Source of the DNA: Halobacillus sp. Nhm2S1
GTDB lineage: Bacteria > Bacillota > Bacilli > Bacillales > Halobacillaceae
Reading direction: 5' to 3'
NCBI RefSeq assembly: GCF_019599545.1
Contig: NZ_JAIEZV010000003.1
Location: 62,001-126,000, forward strand
Length of the DNA: 64,000 nucleotides
The notes below the pieces were generated by a model. It ran no database searches. It was given only the letters and a program-made list of their open reading frames with translations, and was not told where the DNA came from. Position numbers and translations under genes: made by a program. Positions 43,391 through 52,332 of this stretch are shown one piece after another; position 1 is the stretch's first letter, and each line of letters starts with the position of its first letter.

Positions 43391-43491
43391 GTCTTTAAAC
43401 TGAGCCTTCTACCCTGCCCTACACATAAAAACGGGGACAATTCTGATGTTGCAGAATTGCCCCCGTTAGCTTAAGACTCAGTTTCAAGATA
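43391..43491 (-). repeat. Array repeat 28, full-length form
   Basis: Weak outer arm (GTCTTTAAACTGAGCC), hairpin GGGGACAATTC / GAATTGCCCC, core with CTCAGTTTCAAG stem. Confidence 0.9.
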
Positions 43492-43508
43492 TTCTCAGAA
43501 AGAATTGT

Positions 43509-43919
43509 TTATTCATTGATTAAAATACACCGGAACCGTTCAACTCCAGGATATTTTTCTCCTAAGCTTGTTATTTGAAAGCCATAATTCTTATAGAAAT
43601 TCACAGCATCAATATCAGTTTCAGCCAAAACAGTTTCGAACGCATATTTTTCTAGAATGAAGTTAATCATTTTAGTTCCTACATTATTGTTTCTGTGTTT
43701 TGGCGATACTGCAATATGCTTTATCTCACATTGCCTTGGCCTAAATAATTCAATTCCGATACATCCCACATTCTCATCTGCAAGGTAATAACTATAAAGT
43801 TTTCTGGTTTGCAATTTCATATACGAATTATATTCTTGGTTAATATTTTTCTCTGAGGTAGCAAGTGATAAGAGGTTCCATATATCAGGGTGTATTTCCA
43901 TTGATTTTACTTCTTTCAC
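43509..43919 (-). CDS. GNAT N-acetyltransferase
   Basis: 136 residues; GTG start with GGGAGTG upstream. The acetyl-CoA motif is IKHIAVSPKHRNNNVGTKMI and the motif B is DIDAVNFYKNYGFQITSLG. Single-gene cassette-type unit with repeat 28 only 17 bases downstream. Confidence 0.87.
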   Translation of the reverse strand: MKEVKSMEIHPDIWNLLSLATSEKNINQEYNSYMKLQTRKLYSYYLADENVGCIGIELFRPRQCEIKHIAVSPKHRNNNVGTKMINFILEKYAFETVLAETDIDAVNFYKNYGFQITSLGEKYPGVERFRCILINE

Positions 43920-43983
43920 AAAGTCACTCCCTACGGAAATAAACTGATTTAATTATAGAAACGATCGGCCGTATTGGATAAAC

Positions 43984-44016
43984 GCCCCCTTCACTTGAAG
44001 ATTCGAAGTCGAGATA
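43984..44016 (-). repeat. Array repeat 29
   Basis: Core with GCCCCCTTCACTTGAAGATTCG and CGAAGTCGAG, 45 bases after the stop at 44062. Confidence 0.87.
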
Positions 44017-44061
44017 TTTAAAAGGAAAGACTACGTTTATTGCTCGCAATTAATTAAATAA

Positions 44062-44616
44062 TTAAGGCTTTACGGCATCAATAATAAGCGATGGAAATGC
44101 TAATTCTTCCCCTTGGTTTCTAGGATCAAATTGTTTAGAGCGAAAGATAACTCCATCTTTTCCACTCCATGAGTTCGCATGAAATTGCCCTTCTTCATCA
44201 CAATATTCAAGTAATTTCACTTCAAATCCTACGTTCTTGAACATGTTGGATATTGAATTATAATTATGTACTATTTTATGACTCGCTGCGGGATGATCGG
44301 CTGGTCCTGGACCTCCAACTTGTACGATTTGTTGATACTTTTCATCAGGAAAATATCCATCGGGAACCGCACAACGGACGTAGCCACCTTCTCTTAAATA
44401 TTTAATACATATCTCAGCAGCTCGTATCCCCTCTTCGAAGGTCAGATGTTCCCAGACGTGTTCTGCTAAAATGGCTTCAATTGAATTTATCTTAAAGTTA
44501 GCTTCCCAGGTAGCTTCATCAAGTAAATTCACTTCGTCTTCCTGGGTATGAATCCAACCCGGATTATTGTTATGTTCTCCTGCGCCAATCACAAGCTTAA
44601 TATTTTTCCCCTGCAT
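44062..44616 (-). CDS. SAM-dependent methyltransferase-like protein (COG4627 type)
   Basis: 184 residues: KLVIGAGEHNNNPGWIHTQE, ILAEHVWEHLTFEEGIRAAE and YLREGGYVRCAVPDGYFPDE match small predicted methyltransferases that keep the core Rossmann half (cf. EHVxEHL and LKPGGxxRxAVPD). AAGGAG precedes the ATG. Target unknown. Unit with repeat 29. Confidence 0.78.
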   Translation of the reverse strand: MQGKNIKLVIGAGEHNNNPGWIHTQEDEVNLLDEATWEANFKINSIEAILAEHVWEHLTFEEGIRAAEICIKYLREGGYVRCAVPDGYFPDEKYQQIVQVGGPGPADHPAASHKIVHNYNSISNMFKNVGFEVKLLEYCDEEGQFHANSWSGKDGVIFRSKQFDPRNQGEELAFPSLIIDAVKP

Positions 44617-44681
44617 TTATAATACACTCCTTATATGAGTTTCCGGGTTCTTTAGTTGGAACAGCTGAATTCCCACCTGAA

Positions 44682-44749
44682 CTTATGTAATATAGCGAAC
44701 ACTCTATTAAGCAATCGCCCCCTATTACGGAAGACTTGAAATCGAGACA
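44682..44749 (-). repeat. Array repeat 30 with hairpin
   Basis: TTATGTAATATAGCGAACACTC and AGCAATCGCCC form the hairpin side; core CCCCTATTACGGAAGAC. 22 bases after the GNAT stop. Confidence 0.88.
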
Positions 44750-44771
44750 CTTTTGCATTCAGAAAAAGTTA

Positions 44772-45323
44772 TTAGCTTCCATTTAAATCCCACTCTTTAC
44801 GTAATATCCCCATTTTCACAGCATCATAATAATTGCCATTTACTTTCCTGGATTCTCTAATTCTTGCCTCTTCTTTCATCCCTAACTTTTCAGCAACTTT
44901 AATCATTCTTCTATTTCCTGACCAAGTAGACATTCCCAGTCGGTGTAATTTTGTATTTTCGAAAATATGTTGAATCCAAAGCTTATAGGACTCACTGCCG
45001 TAGCCACCATTCCAATAATTCTTATCATAAATAACAATACCTGTCTCTAACCAATCCGTACTTTTATCTACCCAATAAGAACCAACATAGCCAATCGTTT
45101 TACCATCTACTAATATAGCTAAAGAAGAAGGCATACCAGGGTAAATTTCTTCTGTCCATTGACTTCTGTATTCAGCCCTCGATATTTTTTCTTCTGTTAT
45201 GTACGGTCCATTCCATTTTTTGGCTTCTTGTTCTTCATCCTCATATTTCCAAAAGTATAACTCGTCAATATCAATATCTGCTGCTTCCTTTAAAAAAACT
45301 TTTTCCCCATTAATTTGAATCAA
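44772..45323 (-). CDS. GNAT N-acetyltransferase, RimJ/RimL type
   Basis: 183 residues; TTG start with GGAGGG 6 bases upstream. Segments TGIVIYDKNYWNGGYGSESY (acetyl-CoA loop) and NRRMIKVAEKLGMKEEARI are typical. Single-gene unit ended by repeat 30. Confidence 0.88.
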   Translation of the reverse strand: MIQINGEKVFLKEAADIDIDELYFWKYEDEEQEAKKWNGPYITEEKISRAEYRSQWTEEIYPGMPSSLAILVDGKTIGYVGSYWVDKSTDWLETGIVIYDKNYWNGGYGSESYKLWIQHIFENTKLHRLGMSTWSGNRRMIKVAEKLGMKEEARIRESRKVNGNYYDAVKMGILRKEWDLNGS

Positions 45324-45369
45324 TTAAAACCCTCCAAATAAATTTCTTCTTTTTAAATATTACAGAATT

Positions 45370-45402
45370 CCCCCCATTACTTGAAGACTCGATTCCAAGA
45401 TA
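45370..45402 (-). repeat. Array repeat 31
   Basis: Core CCCCCCATTACTTGAAGAC with CTCGATTCCAAG, 13 bases after the stop at 45416. Confidence 0.88.
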
Positions 45403-45415
45403 AATAACAAATTCC

Positions 45416-46207
45416 TTACTTTCTCCCGAGCTTAACAGATACATTAACACTCTCTCTAAACTCATCAGAGGTGGAATAATTCGATAATGACTCTTTGACC
45501 TCTTTTTCAAACTCCTCAACTTTATTACCTAAAAACCGTCTTGCCCCATAGGAAGTGGAATATAAGTTTCCAAGTATTGACTCAAGTGTCCAATTGATCT
45601 CATTTGTAGGTAAAGTATGTACTTCAACTTCAAATTTTGAATTAGATATCACTTCTTCGTGACTAATAAGTGGATGAGTATAGGTGGATTTACCAGCTCT
45701 GCGTTCTTTTCCATACCATTTTTCTATGAGTTCATTTAGTTTTACTTGCCAAGGTTTAAGTGATTTATTAGGGTCATAATTATCAATAATAGCCACTCCA
45801 CCACCGACAGGAATTAAGTCGTATAGCTCCTCTAAAACCCTAGGTCTGTCCATCCAATGAAAAGCTTTTGCTATTGTCACAAGGTTGAAATTGTCATTAT
45901 GTGATTCTTTATATTGTTCTAGTGTTCCGTTATACCACTGAATTTTCCCTACCCTCATCTGTTGGTGAAGACGCTTTGCTTCATTAATCATTTCAGGATC
46001 TGTATCTATACCTACTATTTTATTAGTCCAATCCGAGAACCTTATTGTAAGTTGCCCTGTACCACAACCTAAATCAAGGAGATTTTGTTCTCCATTAAGC
46101 GAAAACCTTTCTACTAAAAACCTTATAAGAGAAGCTGGATACATTGGTCTGTATCTTGAATAATAGCTTGCAGCACCCTTAAACAAATCTGTTCCATATT
46201 CCTTCAA
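45416..46207 (-). CDS. Class I SAM-dependent methyltransferase
   Basis: 263 residues, TTG start with GGGAGGG upstream. Motif I is NLLDLGCGTGQLTIRFSDW, motif II VGIDTDPEMINEAK, then LVTIAKAFHWMDRPRVLEEL and VGGGVAIIDNYDP. The FHWMD segment places it near Trans-aconitate/UbiE-like methyltransferases of unknown target. A second methyltransferase gene lies directly upstream without a repeat between them. Confidence 0.87.
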   Translation of the reverse strand: MKEYGTDLFKGAASYYSRYRPMYPASLIRFLVERFSLNGEQNLLDLGCGTGQLTIRFSDWTNKIVGIDTDPEMINEAKRLHQQMRVGKIQWYNGTLEQYKESHNDNFNLVTIAKAFHWMDRPRVLEELYDLIPVGGGVAIIDNYDPNKSLKPWQVKLNELIEKWYGKERRAGKSTYTHPLISHEEVISNSKFEVEVHTLPTNEINWTLESILGNLYSTSYGARRFLGNKVEEFEKEVKESLSNYSTSDEFRESVNVSVKLGRK

Positions 46208-46324
46208 TCAATGTCCCTCCCGTAACAATCTTTTATGTATCAACTACTTGTACACAACCTTCTAAGTTCAAAAATATTTCTCATATGAATAAGACTAAAA
46301 CTTAGAATGTTTCACTCCTTATAA

Positions 46325-47080
46325 TTACTTTAAACCTATGATCCCGAATGCCCTATAAGGGATACTAAATGCTTTGCTATTATATTCTTCCAGAAATGCA
46401 TTTAGTTTTTTATTAAATTCGATAATTTTTGCTTCATCAAGAGCACCTCCAATTTCAGGACTAGCTTGTATACGTCCTATCCAGTGCTCTAAGGTATATT
46501 GAATGTTAACATCAAAGGAAAAAGTTTCAACATCAGAAAAACCCGCCGTATATAAATCCTCAATCCATTCGGGATATATTTTTAACTTGTTTGATTTATT
46601 CGCTTGAGGGTTAAACTCCTCTATGAGTGTTTGAGTGGATAACGCAATATCGCTTCTAGAAGGAAGCCAATCGTAATTAACAATAGCCATCCGTCCACCA
46701 TCTTCCAGTACACGATAAACTTCATTAGCTACATTTGGTCTATTGAACCAATGCCAACAATATACAGCTGTCACAGCCTCAACTGATGTGTTGTCAAAAG
46801 GAAGATCTTCAGCATTGCCCTTCATATACTCAATAGGGAGTCGCTCCTTTATGTTTACTTCCCGAGCTTGGTTTATTAGATCAGAAGATAAATCAATACC
46901 TGTCACCCTGCTTCCTTGTCGAGCTATATCCCTTGCGAACAAGCCGTTAGCTGTGCCAATATCAAGCACATGCTGATTTTCTATTCCTATACCGTATTGC
47001 TTTAACTTCTCTAACAAGGCCTGGGGATATCCGTGCCTATACTTTAAATATTCTTCTTCAGTGCCATCTAAATTTAGAAT
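46325..47080 (-). CDS. Class I SAM-dependent methyltransferase, start uncertain
   Basis: Core protein has VLDIGTANGLFARDIARQGS (motif I), VTGIDLSSDLINQA and VTAVYCWHWFNRPNVANEVY. Similarity to related enzymes begins upstream of the first standard codon (TTG at 47017): the in-frame region encodes NLDGTEEEYLKYRHGYPQAL, a normal N-terminus. The only triplet placed after GGAGTG is ATT at 47080. Either a rare ATT start or a mutated ATG. Confidence 0.72.
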   Translation of the reverse strand: MLNLDGTEEEYLKYRHGYPQALLEKLKQYGIGIENQHVLDIGTANGLFARDIARQGSRVTGIDLSSDLINQAREVNIKERLPIEYMKGNAEDLPFDNTSVEAVTAVYCWHWFNRPNVANEVYRVLEDGGRMAIVNYDWLPSRSDIALSTQTLIEEFNPQANKSNKLKIYPEWIEDLYTAGFSDVETFSFDVNIQYTLEHWIGRIQASPEIGGALDEAKIIEFNKKLNAFLEEYNSKAFSIPYRAFGIIGLK

Positions 47081-47167
47081 TATTTATCACTCCAATATAC
47101 ATTCTTATTTATGTACTAGCTCGTCAATAAATGGAGAAAAAGGTGCTAAATACTTAGTAAAGAATCG

Positions 47168-47200
47168 CCCCCATTACGTGAAGACTTGAGTTCGAGATAT
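47168..47200 (-). repeat. Array repeat 32
   Basis: Core CCCCCATTACGTGAAGAC with CTTGAGTTCGAG, 57 bases after the stop at 47258. Confidence 0.9.
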
Positions 47201-47257
47201 CTCTGACTGCTCTATTCTTTAGTACCCGTTTCTGGAATAACTTTATTGAATTACCCT

Positions 47258-47614
47258 CTATTTTTTACGTTTAATAAAAGTGGATAATATAGTTTTTCGA
47301 ATCGGTTTAAATAGTTTCCTTTGCCGAAAAAAACCTAACATACTGCCAGAAAACATTAAGGCAAACAATACAATCATAATAATTGTCGAAAGAAATTTTT
47401 CTAATAAAGTCATGTCAGAATTGGGATTAGGGTTAAACCATGATAACCAAATGCCCAATGTTCCCCCAGCAATAACTCCAGTAATGGTTGCAAAGGTAAC
47501 CCATACCTTTTTTTCATTTAATCCTCTTCGTTTTACAAAAAAAGTGGAACATAGAATAGAAATTAGATTAATAAAAATAAAAAACAATAAAAAGACCAAA
47601 AATTCATTGTCCAT
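47258..47614 (-). CDS. Small membrane protein, 118 residues
   Basis: Three helices (about residues 3-27, 37-58, 75-95) with a basic C-terminus (KPIRKTILSTFIKRKK). GGAGCGG precedes the ATG. Unit with repeat 32. No family recognised. Confidence 0.65.
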   Translation of the reverse strand: MDNEFLVFLLFFIFINLISILCSTFFVKRRGLNEKKVWVTFATITGVIAGGTLGIWLSWFNPNPNSDMTLLEKFLSTIIMIVLFALMFSGSMLGFFRQRKLFKPIRKTILSTFIKRKK

Positions 47615-47718
47615 AATAAAAACCGCTCCATTACCTATTTTTTCAATTTACTTTCCCCTTCTCAAATAAATATTCTGCTCAGTTAGATCAATAAGGAACA
47701 AACCATTATTCCTGATTT

Positions 47719-47751
47719 CCCCCCGTTTATGTAAGACTCGGATTCGAGATA
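47719..47751 (-). repeat. Array repeat 33
   Basis: Core CCCCCCGTTTATGTAAGAC with CTCGGATTCGAG, 49 bases after the stop at 47801. Confidence 0.9.
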
Positions 47752-47800
47752 TCTCTTACTGTTCTTTTACTTTAGCACCAGTTACTTCAAGAAATCTAAA

Positions 47801-48094
47801 TTACCCTTCAAAATAAACAGCTAGCAAAAAACCAATTACAAAAATTGATATAATAAAGGAAAGAACAGTAATTAAAACTTTAGGTTTTGTTGAAATCTCT
47901 TTAAATCTTTCAAACAAATTATGAATAAGACGATAATAGGAAAAGAAAATAATTAACAGTATTATTGCCCGTACAATATCTGAATTACTAAAGTCGTTTA
48001 AAGGTTTTCGGAAATTGTCATCCGCATAAAAGAAAATTAATTGAAAAATAACGTGTAAGAAAAAGCTGTATAAGAAAAAAATCACATAACTCAA
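47801..48094 (-). CDS. Small membrane protein, 97 residues
   Basis: TTG start with AAGGAAGG upstream. Three helices (IFFLYSFFLHVIFQLIFFY, IVRAIILLIIFFSYYRLI and VLISVLSF-like C-terminal stretch). Unit with repeat 33. Function unknown. Confidence 0.62.
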   Translation of the reverse strand: MSYVIFFLYSFFLHVIFQLIFFYADDNFRKPLNDFSNSDIVRAIILLIIFFSYYRLIHNLFERFKEISTKPKVLITVLSFIISIFVIGFLLAVYFEG

Positions 48095-48197
48095 TGTATT
48101 GCACCTTCCTTAAATTTCAAAACCCATATTTCCCCTTTTATACTTGAAGTACTCCGATCCGTCAGTTAAATAGGTTAAACCACTGATATTACTTGTG

Positions 48198-48267
48198 CTT
48201 ATGTAATAAAGGTCTAATGCTCTATTGAACAATCGCCCCCATTACAGGAAGACTCAGATTCGAGACA
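48198..48267 (-). repeat. Array repeat 34 with hairpin
   Basis: TTATGTAATAAAGG, TGCTCTATTGAACAATCGCCC and core CCATTACAGGAAGAC. 44 bases after the kinase stop. Confidence 0.9.
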
Positions 48268-48311
48268 ATTCTCAACATTCCTTAATTTTTGATCCGTTAG
48301 CTGGTGGATAT

Positions 48312-48920
48312 TCAATTTGTACCATTAACAATGAGGTCAGCTCTTTCATATGGTCTTTGTTCTTCCACATAAATGTCTTCTGAAATCATCCAATTATTTT
48401 CCCACATATCGCGGGCGTCTTCCCCATCTCTTTCAAGACCTCGTGATAGCCTAGTTTCTCTTGGACAATCAAACCATATTGTAATATCGTATTCATTTGC
48501 TAATTCATTACGAATTGAATAAACACCTTCTATTACTACAATTCCTCCTACAGGGACAGTGTGCCACTCCGCTAATTGGTCAGTGTCCCAATCATAATTT
48601 TGATAGTATCCTTCTTGATCTTGGCTAATTGGTTCAAGAACTTGATTTAAGACACGTTTCCAATCAAAGTCTGCACCGATAGGTTTTTGCCTTGGATCTG
48701 CTTCTATAAGTTCTGAGGAGGATAAATAAAAATCATCCATATGTACAACGGTTACATTAGAACATTTTTCTTTAAACTCATTTGCGAACGTGCTTTTTCC
48801 AGACCCACCACAACCATCTATTCCAATTAATAAGGTTGATTGTTTTCTTGGAATTGAATTAATTGAGCTAACAAATTCGTCGAAATTATGAAATTCACCT
48901 TTTTTAGTTTTGACTCTCAA
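48312..48920 (-). CDS. Uridine kinase-like P-loop kinase
   Basis: About 203 residues. Walker A is LLIGIDGCGGSGKSTFANEF; the DDFY segment (VVHMDDFYLSS) and the lid IWFDCPRETRLSRGLERDG match the uridine kinase/phosphoribulokinase group of nucleoside or small-molecule kinases. TTG at 48920 is chosen because AGGTGG lies 8 bases upstream; the frame is open to 48956. Single-gene unit with repeat 34. Confidence 0.85.
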   Translation of the reverse strand: MRVKTKKGEFHNFDEFVSSINSIPRKQSTLLIGIDGCGGSGKSTFANEFKEKCSNVTVVHMDDFYLSSSELIEADPRQKPIGADFDWKRVLNQVLEPISQDQEGYYQNYDWDTDQLAEWHTVPVGGIVVIEGVYSIRNELANEYDITIWFDCPRETRLSRGLERDGEDARDMWENNWMISEDIYVEEQRPYERADLIVNGTN

Positions 48921-48984
48921 TCTTATTACCACCTTTAGTATTAGTTGTTCATACACTGCATCACAGTCATTTTATTGAAGTAAA

Positions 48985-49017
48985 GCCCCCGTTACATTAA
49001 GACTCGAAACTGAGATA
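48985..49017 (-). repeat. Array repeat 35
   Basis: Core CCCCCGTTACATTAAGAC with CTCGAAACTGAG stem, 8 bases before the end of the fragment at 49026. Confidence 0.9.
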
Positions 49018-49025
49018 TCTCCGAG

Positions 49026-49213
49026 TTAATCTTGATCCTGAAGTTGAGACTTAACATCATGATATTCAGGGTTTCTCCCATATTCTTTCAACATTAACCA
49101 ATTACTTGTCCTTGAATTCCATATGTAAGTTCACAGAATCCGTGCTTGATTTAAAGAAACGAATTCAATATTAACAAACAAATGCTTCCCGTTGAACCTA
49201 ATTACATACTCTC
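49026..49213 (-). pseudogene. Remnant of a short gene with internal stop
   Basis: The frame reads EYVIRFNGKHLFVNIEFVSL, NQARIL, then TGA, then TYIWNSRTSNWLMLKEYGRN and PEYHDVKSQLQDQD, ending 8 bases before repeat 35. No start codon is left. It looks like protein-coding sequence in a cassette that has decayed. Confidence 0.4.
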
Positions 49214-49226
49214 TCCAGAATAATTT

Positions 49227-49850
49227 TTATAATTTATTTTTTAGCGCCTTTATAACTTTAGAAATGTAATCATTGGCATGGGGTAGGAAATCACCCTTAC
49301 TTACTAACCTCTCTTCTTCAACATGTCTTAACTCCTTATCGAGGACTATGCCTTTTGTTAGAACGCTTTTTGTTTCCTTAAACCACAAACGCTCAAATTC
49401 TTCTAATCTAATTTTAAAAACACCGGATACTTCTTCAACTTCAAAATTATATATGATGTCTCTAATATTAGGAATTATGTAAAGAAAAACATGACCAAGC
49501 TCTCTATCAATAAAGTTATCTTGTATGATTTCATCAGGTATGGTTCCTAAAGAAATTAAATCACTATAGGTTACATTTACACCTAACTCTTCATGCACTT
49601 CCCTGATCCCATCACAAACTCTTTCGTTTGCATTTATGTGTCCTGCAGCAGAAATATCCAACATGTTTGGGTAATCTTTTTTTTTCTTACTTCTCAACTG
49701 AAAATGAATATAGTATTGATTGGCTTCTTGACTCAAAAACCAACAGTGGAAAGTCTCATGCCATAAGCCCTTGGCATGAACTACGTCCCTTGAAGCTACT
49801 CCCATTTGTTCTTTCTCTTTGTTAAAAACCTTTAGCATCTCTGTATTCAT
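49227..49850 (-). CDS. Nudix hydrolase (IPP isomerase-like layout)
   Basis: 207 residues. The Nudix box is GHINANERVCDGIREVHEEL followed by GV. The N-terminus (LKVFNKEKEQMGVASRDVVH to GLWHETFHCWF) matches the YfcD/isopentenyl-diphosphate isomerase-like Nudix group. It removes a nucleoside- or similar diphosphate-linked moiety; substrate unknown. AGGTGG precedes the ATG. No repeat lies between it and the remnant downstream. Confidence 0.85.
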   Translation of the reverse strand: MNTEMLKVFNKEKEQMGVASRDVVHAKGLWHETFHCWFLSQEANQYYIHFQLRSKKKKDYPNMLDISAAGHINANERVCDGIREVHEELGVNVTYSDLISLGTIPDEIIQDNFIDRELGHVFLYIIPNIRDIIYNFEVEEVSGVFKIRLEEFERLWFKETKSVLTKGIVLDKELRHVEEERLVSKGDFLPHANDYISKVIKALKNKL

Positions 49851-50216
49851 TTAAACCACCTGCTAGTATTTATTATTTTTGGATACATGTTAATTACCAA
49901 GCATTCGGAACTCAAGATATCTTATGACTTCACCTACCTTTTACTGTTCGTTAGATGAAAACAAGCAGGATAAACCTAGGGCTATCTGGATGAAGCCAAG
50001 CACCATAAATTCAACCGTTATAAGGTATTCTTTTAATAGAATAAGTTGTAGTAAAGGACAAAAAACAGGCTCCCCCCCATGACGATTGTAGATAAGAACT
50101 ATATTTTCTCTTTTTATAAAAATCCATAAATGGGGGACCCTTCGGTATCAAGTAATATAGTACTGAAATAAGAGTCGCTGATCGGTGAGTCTATTATAAA
50201 CCAGTGAAATCAGTAA
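49851..50216. other. 366 bases with a partial repeat and no clear gene
   Basis: GGAACTCAAGATATC at about 49907-49921 is the stem end of an array repeat without its C-run core. Between 49950 and 50130 the minus strand carries a coding-like frame (KEYLITVEFMVLGFIQIALG) entered through a run of seven G with no start, probably a broken small membrane protein gene. Confidence 0.4.
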
Positions 50217-51125
50217 CTATTGTAAAAAGCTTTTCGGCTTCTTTATTAATAATTTTTTTAATATGTTCCTTCCAGCTAACAACGCAAAATATAAAGAAAT
50301 GGTGACTAGTAATATTAGATAAAAGTCTCGTCCAGCAAGGTAAGTGGCAGAGTGAAGACCTTTTATTAGGAAGTGAGCGAACACATAGGAGATAGGCAAT
50401 AGAATCATTTTTTCTAGTCCATTTCTTATTTTTTCGTTCTTACGGAATATGATCAATCCAATTCCACAAATAAGTGAAAATCCTACAGCAAACAACAGAT
50501 AATAACTTAAAACAAGCCGAGGTAACGTCATGACAGAACCATCTGTTATGGGATCTCCATAAATTAAAGTATTTTCACTTCCATCGGTATTGTAATAGTA
50601 GATGGAAGCGACCGTTTCCCCATTCGGGTTTAAGACCGTATTTTCTACGTTGTTTCTACTTATTTTCTGGTGCCAAATCGTTTCCCACGTCGTTATATCA
50701 TAGACATTTCCTGAATTGCCTTCTGCTGGATATTCGGTTACATCAAATCCAGCGACATCTTCACTAAAATTCAAAAGTACAGTTCCGTCATCCTTTTCAA
50801 TGATTGAAACCGCATCTTCATTATAAGAAATGTATGCGGGCGTTGTCAGATAAGCGATTGTAACCACTGCAAAAACCAAGGTTACCATGACTGAAAATAT
50901 AATCGTCTGCAGCTTTTTCCTTCGCAATGTATTTTGTATGTTTCTTAATGGAGCTATATCTGTATCTACTGGCGGTTCTTCAAAATTCCGCATTTCTTCA
51001 AGGCGTTTTTTGCAGTTTTCACAAGAAGCTATATGGTCTTCGACTAGATCTCTCGTATCTTGACTTGCCATATCCTCGGCATATAACGGCAGTATATCCC
51101 TGATCACATTACAGCTGATTTTCAT
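50217..51125 (-). CDS. Zinc-finger anti-sigma factor with membrane domain
   Basis: 302 residues. The N-terminus is a zf-HC2 anti-sigma domain: ISCNVIRDILPLYAEDMAS and LVEDHIASCENCKKRLEEM (HxxxCxxC). A membrane helix follows at about 70-92, then an extracytoplasmic segment and three more helices at the C-terminus. It should bind the ECF sigma factor encoded just upstream, whose stop overlaps its start by 4 bases. Confidence 0.87.
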   Translation of the reverse strand: MKISCNVIRDILPLYAEDMASQDTRDLVEDHIASCENCKKRLEEMRNFEEPPVDTDIAPLRNIQNTLRRKKLQTIIFSVMVTLVFAVVTIAYLTTPAYISYNEDAVSIIEKDDGTVLLNFSEDVAGFDVTEYPAEGNSGNVYDITTWETIWHQKISRNNVENTVLNPNGETVASIYYYNTDGSENTLIYGDPITDGSVMTLPRLVLSYYLLFAVGFSLICGIGLIIFRKNEKIRNGLEKMILLPISYVFAHFLIKGLHSATYLAGRDFYLILLVTISLYFALLAGRNILKKLLIKKPKSFLQ

Positions 51126-51610
51126 CGATAATCCCCCAATCGCGCTTTAATCTTTTCTCTAGCGCGGTGATAAGTAACACAAGCCCAGTTATCACTTTTT
51201 GCATACAATTTGCCAATTTGCTTAAATGAGAGTTCTCCAAATACACGGAGCTTAAAGACCTTTTTGTATGGCTCTTTTAAATTTTGGATAACTTCATGTA
51301 CCTTCACAGACGCTTCTGAAGTGGCTATTTCATGTTCTACATTGTTTTCACTAGCTGGTTCTGGAACCGACTCAAAATCTACAAAGCTTTTTTTCTTACG
51401 CAAATAAGAGTAATAACTGTTTTTGGCAATTTGGCATAACCAAACACGGATATCACTATCCCCTTTGAAACTGTCTAACGATCTTAATGCCTTCATAAAA
51501 GTTTCCGAAGTGATATCTTCAGAGATATTCTTATCGCCGGATAAACTATACACATATAAAAACACATCTTTAAAGTATGTATGATAAATATCCTCAAGCT
51601 GTGTCACCAT
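51122..51610 (-). CDS. ECF RNA polymerase sigma factor
   Basis: 162 residues with region 2 (SEDITSETFMKALRSLDSFK, IRVWLCQIAKNSYYSYLR) and region 4 (LKEPYKKVFKLRVFGELSFK, then WACVTYHRAREKIKARL). AAGGAGG lies before the ATG. A candidate ECF promoter lies 14-45 bases upstream, suggesting autoactivation. Second sigma/anti-sigma pair of the array region; no repeat directly follows this pair. Confidence 0.9.
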   Translation of the reverse strand: MVTQLEDIYHTYFKDVFLYVYSLSGDKNISEDITSETFMKALRSLDSFKGDSDIRVWLCQIAKNSYYSYLRKKKSFVDFESVPEPASENNVEHEIATSEASVKVHEVIQNLKEPYKKVFKLRVFGELSFKQIGKLYAKSDNWACVTYHRAREKIKARLGDYR

Positions 51611-51623
51611 CTCACCTCCTTAC

Positions 51624-51655
51624 ATATAAGACGCGATAAACTCAAATATCTTACA
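51624..51655 (-). promoter_or_regulatory. Candidate ECF promoter of the second sigma operon
   Basis: Minus strand TGTAAGATATTT, then CGTCTTATAT after 14-15 bases, close to the sigma start. The CGTC -10 element is typical of ECF promoters. Confidence 0.55.
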
Positions 51656-51667
51656 AAAAATATAAAA

Positions 51668-51694
51668 AAAACCGAACAAAGTACGCCCGGTTCT
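51668..51694 (-). terminator. Terminator after the interrupted Nudix gene
   Basis: AACCGGGCG / TTCGGTT hairpin with eight T on the minus strand, 24 bases after the stop at 51718. Confidence 0.75.
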
Positions 51695-51717
51695 TTTTAT
51701 AAATGGAATTAAATATC

Positions 51718-52182
51718 TTATTGTACACGTAGATAATGTAGTGGTGGACGATTAACAAAGTGTTTCTCGATAGAAAGAAGGACTTCCTCGTTGCCTGGTA
51801 TTGAAACTGTATCAAATGCTTCTTTAAAGGAAACCCATTTATAATCACTATGCTCGTAGTTTAAATTTACCTTTTGTGACTCATCAACGTAACCTACGAA
51901 TACCGGTGCAATATAAATATAGTTCTCTTTAGGTGAATAGATCTGGTCAAATTGATTGGAGCTTTAAAGCGAGAGATCTGTAATTCCTGTTTCTTCTTTA
52001 ACTTCTCTGAGAGCAGCTTCCCAGGCTTTTTCCCCTTCTTCGATTCCTCCACCTATGTAACACCAAACATCTCTTAAAACAGATGTATCACGTTTAAGTA
52101 ATAGAACTTTATAGTCTGAGTCAGTTCTCTTTATTAAAACTGCAGCCACACCTGTACACCTTAGCGGTACCTCTAAATCCAT
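51718..52182 (-). pseudogene. Nudix hydrolase gene with in-frame stop
   Basis: The frame starts MDLEVPLRCTGVAAVLIKRT and holds the Nudix box GGGIEEGEKAWEAALREVKE with ETGI. At 51964-51966 a TAA interrupts (LSL stop SSNQFDQIYS); translation of the same frame then continues with typical Nudix C-terminal sequence to a TAA at 51718. One substitution (a TAT or TAC to TAA) explains it. It may be a recent pseudogene, or a sequencing error. Confidence 0.8.
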
Positions 52183-52332
52183 TTACTTGAGACCTCCCAA
52201 TTTAACTTGTATTAAATTTTGAAAATTATAATTCTCTAAGGCTAATATATATTTTACTGACCTTAAACTCAGCATAATTCCAATTATTTCAAAAACATAC
52301 TAATTACTCAAACATTTTACATAAAATAGTCA

